Shown piece after piece: positions 1 to 9,400 of a stretch of DNA of 28,104 bases. The number at the start of each line of letters is the position of its first letter. Within the stretch, counting starts at the first letter, position 1. The stretch is taken from contig QANT01006272.1 of the NCBI GenBank assembly GCA_003254885.1, positions 1-28,104 of the forward strand. The letters are read 5' to 3'. This DNA comes from Purshia tridentata. Its lineage: Eukaryota > Streptophyta > Magnoliopsida > Rosales > Rosaceae. The notes below the pieces were generated by a model. That model had not been told where the DNA came from. It made no database searches and saw only the letters and a list, made by a program, of their open reading frames with translations. A program made the position numbers and the translations under genes.

Positions 1-640
1 AAATACTGCATTAAAATAATATCCACTAACAAACTGAAATTGTGAAACACTTGAAAGAAACCCCTTTGAAGTCTTTTCTCTTTAATTCCTCAAGTCGTTT
101 AATCCCTTGGCAATAACACAGTACCTACAAAAAATACCTCAAGTCATTTAATGAAAAATTCTCTATTTTTTAAGTAAGCAAGAACAATTCATCATAAACA
201 ATAACTAACCATAAAAAACAATGCCTTTTCCATCTTAAATCCTAACATCCACAATGAGTGTGTTGTGTACTTTCTCCCTGCATGATATAAGTATTGAACC
301 ATTTAAATTAGACTTAAAAATTGGGAAAAACAAAAAACAAAATAAATAAAACATAAACAAACCTGGCCAGATGATAAAGTTGAATTCCTAGCCCTAAATC
401 GTCTCCCCATTTATTGCAAATTTCGTAATATTACTTACTAAACTTACTAAACTAATTAATTTACAAATTATACTTATTTATTTCTGATTATAATTACTTG
501 ATGATCTCGTATATGTTGATAACAACCAGAATTTAAGTTTGTCATATATTTAAGAAAGAAATTTAAATACTCCTGAGGTTTGAGCTTGTTCCATCCAGAC
601 CCTTAAGGTTTGGTTTATGCTATGAAGTTGAATTCCTAGC
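1..640. other. AT-rich stretch without a recognisable gene
   Basis: No open frame on either strand resembles a known protein. The sequence is AT-rich, with homopolymer runs and short oligo-A tracts. A segment near 379-412 (starting GTTGAATTCCTAG) recurs imperfectly near 624-660, which points to an old local duplication or a shared transposon fragment. The right edge may belong to the non-coding 3' part of the adjoining MULE remnant. Confidence 0.5.
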
Positions 641-649
641 TCTAGATCT

Positions 650-1575
650 TCTTCTCTTCCCATAAATTGAAGGACAAGATATTTTATTATGGCCAATTAC
701 TTTGCAAATCGAGCATTTAAGTGGGCTTGATCTTTGTTCTTTTTATGGTTCATTAGGTTCCTTTCTTGTAGTCATCTTAGGCCTCCTTGCGTGCTTCCTT
801 ACAACTAGTGGTTTAAGTGTGTCTTAATCAACTTCTGGCCATACACTTTCATTAGGAACATGGTGTATCATACCAGAGTAAGTCCTAGAGAATGCTGCCT
901 TTTTTAGTATTGGTTGAACATAATCAACAATCTTAGCCCTTGCGTGTTTGCAAGGAACCCTAGTTAACTGCCATCTTCTACAATCACAAGTGTGCAACTC
1001 AAGATTAACCACAAATGTCCTCCCTTCATCAATCACTTCATATTCACTCCCACCAGCCAAAATTACATTGACAAACCTTCCTTCTTTACTTAATGTGTCA
1101 ATCTTTTCCTTAATTGAAAAGAGATTTCAATAGGCCATTGAGGAGCCTTATGAGCTATAACTTGCAGCCTTCTCATCACCTTCCTTCTATAGAATTATAA
1201 CAAGGTCAAAATTGGCATATGTCTTGCCTGACCCAACCAGCTATTGAAGGATTCAGTCATATTGTTTGTCACATGGTCAGTTTTAACTGTCACATTAAAT
1301 CCATGTCTAGACTAATGGATTGGGTCCACTTTCATTAACCAATCATGAGCTTCCTTATTTGCCCTCTCCATTTGAGTCATATATTGTCTAAATTCCACTT
1401 TGCTGGTTGCTCTTGATGCCTTCCATAATAACTTGGCCAATCTAATTGCAGGATATTTTTGCCTAAAATTGGCACACAAATGCCTTGCACAGTACATCAC
1501 ATTGTCATGTGGGAACACCTTATTGAGTGCATTCAGTATGCCTTTCTGCCCATCACTCATGAAGGTAATTTGTCA
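650..1575 (-). mobile_element. Degenerate Mutator-like (MULE) transposase remnant
   Basis: Three transposase pieces occur in the expected order on the minus strand. At about 1312-1575 there is a stretch of the central MULE transposase domain (FMSDGQKGIL, then YCARHLCANF and a later LLWKASRA). At 944-988 there is a SWIM zinc finger with the C-D-C then C-K-H pattern (CDCRRWQLTRVPCKH). At about 674-712 there is a C-terminal CCHC knuckle (CSICKVIGHNKISC). Between the pieces the homology continues (for example VKTDHVTNNMTESFNSWLGQ near 1230-1290), but frameshifts and stops interrupt it. The catalytic N-terminal half is missing: homology stops near 1575, where a copia fragment on the other strand begins. 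The MULE assignment rests on these family motifs. No terminal inverted repeats were identified, and the element is almost certainly inactive. Confidence 0.85.
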
Positions 1576-3310
1576 TAATTGTGGTAGAGTTGGTCACATT
1601 AGGCCTAGATGTAACTTGCTTAGGAAGAAACTAGAAATTCTTTTCAACCCATAATGAACAAGGCTAGAGATTCTCTTCAGAGTCAAGTTCAAGTTTTGTT
1701 GGGTGAAGTGAGTAGAATTTCTAAGATGATTGCTATACCAAAGCCTAGCGAGTCTAAGCTTAAGCAAGTGTGGATCATAAAAGAAAATCAAAATTTTCTT
1801 GTTGTGTTGACTGCTTTATTTGCTCATAATTCTGTTGTTTGGTATTTTGATAGTGATTGCTCTAAACATATGCCAAGTGATAGGAGTTTGTTTACTTCCT
1901 TTACCAATGATTTGAATGATGGTTCTATGACTTTTGGTGATGGTAGTAAATCTAGAATTCTTGGTAGGGGATCTGTCTCTACTCCTGGAATTGCTAAATT
2001 TGACAATGTTGCTTATGTTGAAAATCTCAAGACTAATCTGATTAGCATTAGTCAAATTTGTGATGATAATAAATTGCATGTTACCATAAGTTCAAGTTAC
2101 ATCAAATAGATGTCAAGACTACCTTTCTGAATGGTATTCTCCAAGAAGAAGCGTATGTTGAACAACCCAAGGGGTTTGAGGTTTATAAGCATCTTGGTCA
2201 TATGTATAGACTTAAGAAAGATTTGTATGGTCTGAAACAAACCCCTAAAGCTTGGTATGAAAGATTGACTTCATATTTGCTAGGAAAGGGGTATGTTAGA
2301 GGGTTTGTAGACAAAACCTTGTTCATAAAGAAAATTGAGCATGATCTAATCATTACTCAAATCTATGTAGATGACATTGTTTTTGCGTCTACGTGTGATA
2401 AGTATGTTAAGGAGTCCACTGCTATCATGTGTAGTGAATTTGAGATGAGCATGGTTGGTGAGTTAAATTATTTCTTAGGCCTTCAGATTAAACAGATGGA
2501 TGATGGAATGTTTACTTCTTAATCCAAATATGCAAAGGATCTTAAGAAAAAATTTGATATAGAAACTACTAGAGATGTCACCAATCCTATGGCAACTACT
2601 GTCAAGATTAGTAGTGACCTGATGGGTAAGAAGGTTAATCAGACTGAGTATAGGAGCATGATTGGGAGTTTACTTTACCTGTGTAGTGCAAGTAGACTGG
2701 ATATTTCTTATAGTGTTGGAGTCTGTGTTAGATTTCAATTAGATCATAGAGAGTCCCATAGAGATGCAGTGAAATAGATTATTCGTTATGTCATTAAAAC
2801 ATAAGATTATGGCATATGGTTTTCGTATGACACTAATGTAAAGCTTGCAGGTTTTTCTGATGCGGATTTTGCAGATAATGCCGATGATCGTAAAAGCACC
2901 TCTGGTGGTGGTTTTATGTAGGTAATAAACTGGCGTCTTGGCATAGCAAGAAACAAAATTGTGTTTCTTTGTCTACTACTGAGGCTGAATACATTGCTGC
3001 TGGTAGTTGTTGTATTCAGTTGGTTTGGATGAAATAAATGTTTGTTGATTATGTTGTCAAACATGGTTCTATTTCTTTGTTTTTTGATAACATGAGTGCC
3101 ATTAACATTGCTAAAAATTTTGTTCAACACTCTCGCACTAAACACATTGACATTCGTCACCCTTACATTCATGATTTTGTTGAACAAAAGGTCTTAACCA
3201 TAGACTTTGTCACTTCTGAGCACTAACTTGCTAATTTGTTTATAAAACCTTTTAACAATCTTAGATTTGAGTCGCTTAGGAAGTCAATTGGAGTTTGTGC
3301 TATTGACTAA
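1570..3310 (+). mobile_element. Ty1/copia retrotransposon remnant with internal deletion
   Basis: The plus strand carries copia pieces in order. They are a gag CCHC knuckle (CHNCGRVGHIRPRC, about 1573-1614); a protease/pre-integrase piece (about 1835-2100) beginning WYFDSDCSKHM; a reverse transcriptase piece (about 2085-2790) with YVDDI at 2364-2378; and an RNase H piece (about 2850-3225) containing GFSDADFAD and STTEAEYIAAG. Near 2085-2107 the protease-side frame passes straight into the RT motif LHQIDVKTTFLNG in another frame, so integrase and the front of RT are gone. In-frame stops near 2521 and 2776 and frame changes near 2920 break the rest. In the protease the usual D-S-G reads D-S-D. 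The pol homology ends at a stop near 3308. Flanking LTRs were not identified. Confidence 0.9.
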
Positions 3311-3880
3311 TGCTATTATGACACAAATACCCCATTTTTAATAAAATCTTTACATTTAGTCTCTAAATCCACCAAACAATTTCATCCTACCCTAAACACA
3401 CCTACCCCATCCCAAACAAACCTCAGCCATCCCACCCACACACAAAGTCCATGACCACCCACCCAGCAAAGATTGAAGCTTAATCCGTCAGTGTTGACCT
3501 ACCTCTACCGCCAACTCCATTACTCATTGCCATGGTCTCCATCACTTATCGCCGCCATCTCTGTCACTCATCATCCTCCATATCTATCTCAGTTAGATCC
3601 TTCACTAGCCACCACCATCACCTTCCTTCTACACCAGTGTTACCATCAGTAGCCACCACCTCTATCACCCACAGTAATCTCTGTCTTAAAATTCGTTGAA
3701 ACTAAGATAATCTAACAAAACTCGTCACATAGTATTCAACAGTTAATTACTGAATATATCTTGGATATTCGGTGACCAAATACAAAACATATTATATATA
3801 TTCAGTGATATAATACCAAATATACTTAATAAGAAAAACTACCGAATAAAACAATGAGAAAAACTATACGTTTGTCATTC
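3310..3880. other. Low-complexity intergenic DNA
   Basis: No gene is recognised. About 3400-3690 is rich in C and CA/CT runs (repeated CCACC, CATC and TCACC words) without an open frame resembling a protein. About 3720-3850 is AT-rich with several near-copies of an ATATTCGGTGA-like word. The region separates two copia remnants of opposite orientation and may include unrecognised non-coding transposon sequence. Confidence 0.5.
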
Positions 3881-4625
3881 GATGAATGACCATCGAATAA
3901 TATATGATTATTCGATGAATGCTTCTTTGCTTGAAAATGGGGAGAAAGTCTGATTATAATATATTCCTTCTTTTTGTGTAAATACTTTTCCCACAAGGCT
4001 AGCTTTGTGCCTCTCCACACCGCCAACTGGATTAATTTTGGTCTTATAAATCCATTTACATCCAATAGGCTTAAAGTTTATGGGGTATCTCTGTAAGTTC
4101 CCACTTGATTCTTGTACATGGACTTAATCTCTTGCTACATTGCATCTTCCATTCAATTGACTTATCACTAATTATGGCTTGTGCATAGCTCCTTGGATCA
4201 GACTCTTCTCCAACATCAAAATCAACTTCCTGCAGATACAATACATAATCACTTGACAGTGCAGGTTTCCTTGGTCTTGTTGAGTGCCTCCTTGGTGCTT
4301 CTTATACTGGCTGGTTCATGTTTACCTCTAGTTGCATTGTTATATACACCAAATAAGCTTTAGCATTGTTACTTTCAGCTATTCCACCCTTTACTATGTC
4401 TTCCATTGCTCGCTTCATAATCAGCAGGGTCATTCTATTAGCCTTCTCCCATCTTTCATACTTAGCCTTTTCCTCTGCAGTACTTGTAGCTGTCAAGGCA
4501 GCTAGTTTGTCCTCCCTGAGTGCTAAATCCAGATCATTGAGGCCTAAGACTATCTCAATGTCCTACTTCCACTTCTTGAAGTTGTGACCATTGAGTGGTT
4601 CAATACTTGCGAAGCTCATTGATGC
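3880..4625 (-). mobile_element. Ty1/copia remnant: gag N-terminus joined to start of RT
   Basis: Read on the minus strand from 4625, the sequence starts like a copia gag (MSFASIEPLNGHNFKKWK, a stop, DIEIVLGLNDLDLALRED, then EEKAKYERWEKANRMTLLIM and SNNAKAYL). Near 4325 it jumps to a region normally found just before RT (a STRPRKPALSSDYVLYLQE-like piece). The start of RT follows at about 4070-3890 (KPIGCKWIYKTK, then FTQKEG and TFSPFSS). The gag tail, protease and integrase are therefore missing. Stops and frameshifts make it non-functional. Together with the primer-binding site at 5362-5374 and the LTR promoter upstream, it forms one decayed minus-strand element. Its RT C-terminus and 3' LTR are not seen. 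Confidence 0.82.
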
Positions 4626-5361
4626 TGCAAAATCAATCATTTAGGTTGATTATCTCAGGTTTGTTTAGTAAACAATATATATTGATACCCGAGAATGAAT
4701 TTGTCTTCACTGCATGAGACAATTTTTTGCGGTCCATGTAGTGAAGCTTTAATAAATCCTGTTCTCAGAATACCACAAAATCATTTGTTCTAAGTTTGCA
4801 ATCTGCATTTTGTTCGGCAGAAAAGAACACTTAAAAGAATACTTGATCTCATGGACACTCTGTATCATGTGAATCTTATGTTTTAAATATCCATGTAAAT
4901 CTGTCAAACTGAAAAGAAAACAGAATATGAACATCTAAAATCATGAGACTACTGATGTAGTTGTGATTTTCTTCCTGAGACTTTAGGTTTCAATAATAAC
5001 TCTCAATATACAGAAGTTTTTGTGTTATCTGCATAATTAGTGTCATGAACAAATTAATGAGAAAATGCTTTTTGAATGCGGGTTATATAACTCAAATATG
5101 CACAGATTAAACAGTCATACAGTTCTTAAGTAAAACAAAAACTAACAGTTTAATCAGGCATTTTAAGCATCAAATAACATAAGTCACTGAGCAAGGGAAC
5201 TTAGAGCATGTTAAAACTGATATTTTACTTATTTCAACAGGATCATTAGTAGACTTGAAAGCTACATATTGTTAAAGACAAAAATTATTCGGACACAAGT
5301 GATGCAATCTGAAACTGTGATGGATATATTCTATATTATCAATAATTAGCATGTATGTGAA
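4626..5361 (-). mobile_element. Copia leader between primer-binding site and gag
   Basis: This stretch lies between the tRNA-like primer-binding site and the gag start of the minus-strand copia element, where such elements carry an untranslated leader. No open frame resembling a known protein is visible on either strand. Assignment to the element rests on position only; later insertions inside it cannot be excluded. Confidence 0.45.
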
Positions 5362-5374
5362 GGCTCTGATACCA
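5362..5374 (-). other. Retrotransposon primer-binding site (initiator-Met tRNA type)
   Basis: The minus strand reads TGGTATCAGAGCC, the complement of the 3' end of plant initiator methionine tRNA and the standard minus-strand priming site of Ty1/copia elements. It lies two bases after a TTACA end, as expected just inside a 5' LTR, and upstream of a gag remnant in the same orientation. Confidence 0.8.
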
Positions 5375-5376
5375 CA

Positions 5377-5690
5377 TGTAAGACTTAAACATACTGCAGC
5401 ACAACAATACCAAATTGATATCCTAAGTCCATCATCACAATATAGAATACACTTGTAAACAACAACACTAACCAGACGAAGCCATAACAGGAGCAGAGAA
5501 GGGACTTGTCCAAGACATAGATCTTATGGCCAGCACAACACACAAGGTTCTCTTTAATGGGGCAGAGCAATATCTATCACTTGTACGAGAGTTGTATAGC
5601 CAGGGACATGTGCTACTTATATAGCCAGTAGAGTCCCAATGCCTCCCATCAAGGCATCAGTAAACCCAACCCTCGTCTTCTTTTATTATA
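5377..5690 (-). repeat. Probable 5' LTR of minus-strand copia element
   Basis: The LTR should end at the CA at 5377-5378, immediately before the primer-binding site. On the minus strand a good TATA box (GGCTATATAAG) lies at about 5616-5626, the expected place for an LTR promoter. The outer boundary near 5690 is a guess: TG dinucleotides are present, but no second LTR was found to define the edge. Confidence 0.5.
5617..5623 (-). promoter_or_regulatory. TATA box of the copia LTR
   Basis: TATATAA on the minus strand, inside GGCTATATAAGTAGC, lies about 240 bases upstream of the predicted LTR end. It would drive transcription into the copia leader and then gag. The element is too broken to be autonomous, but the promoter sequence itself looks intact. 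Confidence 0.5.
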
Positions 5691-5699
5691 TGTGATGGA

Positions 5700-6498
5700 T
5701 GGCAAGTCTTTACATGGAAAGATATGGTTCAAGGTTTTGGATAATTGGATTCAGATTATCGAACTCGAATGTGTGTTTGGTAATTGATAATATGACCAAA
5801 TTGATTTTGTTTTTCTTTATTTTTTGTAGCAACAATTCGCAATAGGGGTCTATGAGGTGATTCGTGTGCTTAAATGCATGAAACCAATGACAGCATTGAC
5901 AACAAGCTTATTAGCATTGAAACACAACAGTGTTTTTCTTCATGTTCCCAAGGGTAAAGCGTTCCTTCTACAACAATCTTATGTATGACATAATTCTCTG
6001 GCAGTATCCTTGGTATAAAAAATCAGGCTTGTTTTTTCTAAGGCCGAAGGCCACGAGAACATCTTCATGTTCCAATGGGTTCCACATAATCATATTGTCC
6101 ATTACCAATGATTATATGAGTCCATATTCCAGTACCAACCAAGAAATTTCCCTAATTTCATTAACAGTAAACTAATCAAGCCAAATGAAAGGAATAATTC
6201 AGTGATATTGCAATTTCTTCTCATTATGATTAAAAATTTACATACATGATACATCCCACATTAGTGTTACAACATTTTCCCCCAATTATTTGTGTAATTT
6301 TCTATAATAATACAGTAGATAGGATCATAGGACCCTTTATCAAAAAATAATTAAACAATAACTGTAGTGTTTCTGTTCACTCCAAAATTTTCTGTACAAC
6401 AAAGTATACAGGGATATATACCAATTAAGGGAATGGAATGAAGCTTCTATCTCTGGCCTCCTCCTGTTGAATTTCTGCAGGAGTGACTGGTGTAGGTT
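5700..6498. other. Intergenic DNA including the SECA1 3' UTR
   Basis: The part next to 6499 must contain the 3' untranslated region of SECA1, transcribed toward lower coordinates. No unambiguous AATAAA signal was fixed on. On the plus strand about 5830-5985 stays open for some 50 codons (FAIGVYEVIRVLKCM and on) and could be an old gene fragment, but it matches nothing recognised with confidence and ends in stops. Nothing else is seen. Confidence 0.45.
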
Positions 6499-9400
6499 TT
6501 ATGCACTGGATTGGGGAGTGGCAGCTGCTGAAGGCTCAACAGCACTAACTGCATCAGGGTTATTATTACCCCTACCATTTGTGACGAGTTTTCCTGAATT
6601 CTTATTTTCTCTTTGGTCCTGATCTTTCTTCACCATCACTGGCTGAAACTGCAAAAGAATGCACCAAAAACAAATCCGGAAATAAAAAGCTTGGTATATT
6701 TAACCAACATGTTTCGATGAAAAAATTGAAGCGTTAATTTGCAGATCTAATCTAATACACACCTGGTATATGGAATATATAACATTTCTTCTTATTTGTG
6801 CCATCATCTCTAAGAAAAGGTTGTAGCCTTCAAGCTTATATTCAATAAGTGGATCCCGTTGTGCGTATCCACGTAAACCTACAGCTTGCTGAACGAACTT
6901 TAGTGATTGTAAGTGCTCCTTCCACAATCGATCAATATTGTTCAAAACTAAGAACCTTTCAGCATCTTTCATCAAGCCTGGTGCTTGGTTCTCGATAATT
7001 TCCTGATACACAGGTTCAAAAATATTGGGAACAAATACCATTCAGAATATTAATAAGCAGAAATTATGACTTCCTGGGCACTAATATCAAGCCTACTTGC
7101 AAACCATATATCAATAATAGCAAAAGACAGCAGCTCAAATTCAGTCAGAAAATATCATGGCATTAACTCTTCAAAAAGTTACTCCAGTTTTCAGCAGCTT
7201 GTTGGTGATTATCATAGTGCAGTGTTACACAAAGAACATTTAGAAATATTTCAGCGTTCATTCATGGCCCGCACACTTCAACAGAACTGTAATCATTATT
7301 AGCAGAAGCTTAACCTCTAATTATAATGAAAAATCACTTCAAATGAGCTGAGATCAAGAAATCTCTTCTTATGAAAACTTATTATACTGACCCTTTTCTG
7401 CAAATATGCTTCACGACCACGAAGATGAAGGTAGTCCTGCAAATCTTCATAACTTGAACACTTGCTCCTCAGCAATTCCGGCGTCAAATCATTCAATAGA
7501 TAGCAGTATCTAAAGCCAGAGCAATATGTTTGTCATCAAACAAGGAGATCCACCAAATTATTGACATAAATAGAGATTTTACAAGCCATCAAAGCAACCT
7601 TCACCATGAAGGTAGGAATCGACATCAAAAGATCATTCCTACATAAAGAACTCAAAAAATCTGACAGTTACAACAATTTAAATAGTTAATTTATGTTTGT
7701 GTCAAAATATACCTATTAGCATTTCTAAGACAGCATCCTTTAATTGCATGTTAGGATAAGAAAGACAACATCATTCATCTGACAAATTCTTATTTTTCTA
7801 AGAGCTTTTGCACAAGCACTTTGAGTGAAAGATGCAACTTACTGTTGAAGTTTCTTGATAAGCTTATCAAGATCCCAGCTTTCTTTTGAAGCATCTGAAC
7901 CAATATTCGCCTATTCATCATAAAAATTATGATTTCACAGAACTCAAGAATCAGATACAAATTGTTTATGCAAGACATCTGTTGGGAAAAATTTATCAAA
8001 AATAAAATTACTTAACATATACCTCTAAGATATCATCCATTGTTAGTTCAGCATATTCAATTATAAGTGATTGGAGATTTTCAGCTTCAAGGGCTCGCCT
8101 TCTTTCTGTATACACACGGTCTCTTTGGCTGTTTAAGACTTCATCAAACTCAAATAATTGCTTTCGGATATCAAAAAAGTAATTTTCCACTTTCCGTTGA
8201 GCTTCATCTAGTGCTTTAGTCAGCATCTTGGATTCAATTGGTAGGTCCTCAACTCTAAAAGCTCTCATTAAACCCTGAAAATTGGAAGACCAAGGGGTTT
8301 TAGCAGGCCTACTGCAGCATTAGCAATTAGACACCCACAACCAAAGTTTAAACCTGAATACGGTCTCCACCAAATATACGAAAGATGTTATCTTCAAGAC
8401 TTAAGAAGAAGCGTGAACTTCCAGGATCCCCCTGCCGTCCAGTTCGACCACGCAGCTATATAGATACGAGTGGCAAAAATCAATTTCAAGACATGCTCTC
8501 TGGAAGGAAATCTCTCAGAGAAAAGAAGGAAATTCAATTTTTTTTTTTCACGAAAAAAAAAAAAAAACCATGGCACGAGAACANAAAAAAACCATGGCAC
8601 GAGAACAGCCCAAGTGTGTTGAAGCAAGTATAAATAATCTTTCCAAGATTTAAACCTGATTATCAACTCGGCGAGATTCATGGCGTTCGGTTCCGATGAC
8701 GTGAAGCCCACCAGCTGACACAACCTTCAGGGACGTGAAATTGTAAGATATATGATCAACCCTAACACAGAAAGTTAAAAGAAAATTTACTTCATGAAAT
8801 GAACTTACCTTCTTCCTTTCTTCCTGTGTGTAGACCTTATATTCTTTAACAATTTCTAGGAAGGCACTCCGCAGTTTGGCTATGACTTGATCCAAAGCAG
8901 GACCCTAACAAATGCAAAGATTTAATAATCTCCATTCAGCAATGTAAGAAGAAAAGTTCAGATAAGCTTCAAAGTTGTTCACCTTTTCACAAGAATAAGA
9001 TAGACGCTCCTCTGCTTCAAGCTCGGTTAATGATCTCTGACCCCATGTTTCAACAGCTAAATTTACAGCTTCCTCAGCCAATTTGGCTTTCTCATTGGAA
9101 ATTTTGCATGGAAATAGCTTTTCATTAACCTGGAAAAATCATTCTGAGTTTCAAGATAATAAATCCATTGAAAAATACAAGTCTGTCTAAATTTTCACAT
9201 CGAAAGTAAAAACCAATTACATATGAAGACCAAAGACAAAAGCATACCTTCCATGTTTTCTTTGGGGGAAGTTTTTTCACCGACACATAACCGCCTTCAG
9301 TTAGTTTAACAACTCTGCATGAAAATTATAAGAAAAATGAAATGCATGTTTTAACCTCAGTAACTTTTAAGAAAACCTACAGAATGTTTAAAAGTCAAAT

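Noticed and set aside
2807..3187. A 126-codon frame on the minus strand
   Set aside because: It is antisense to the copia RNase H region, which is recognisable on the plus strand.
3891..3917. Perfect 11-base inverted repeat CATCGAATAAT / ATTATTCGATG around ATATG
   Set aside because: Short, AT-rich, and inside the decayed copia RT region; chance or local decay is as likely as a function.
5930..6175. An 81-codon plus-strand frame and the open stretch before it, with a faint resemblance to an L7Ae-type helix (FAIGVYEVIRVL)
   Set aside because: The resemblance is confined to about a dozen residues and does not continue; too weak to call a gene.
8385..8633. Plus-strand frame of 82 codons across the ambiguous base
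   Set aside because: It runs antisense to SECA1 exon 15 and through low-complexity A/T runs and the duplicated segment around the N.
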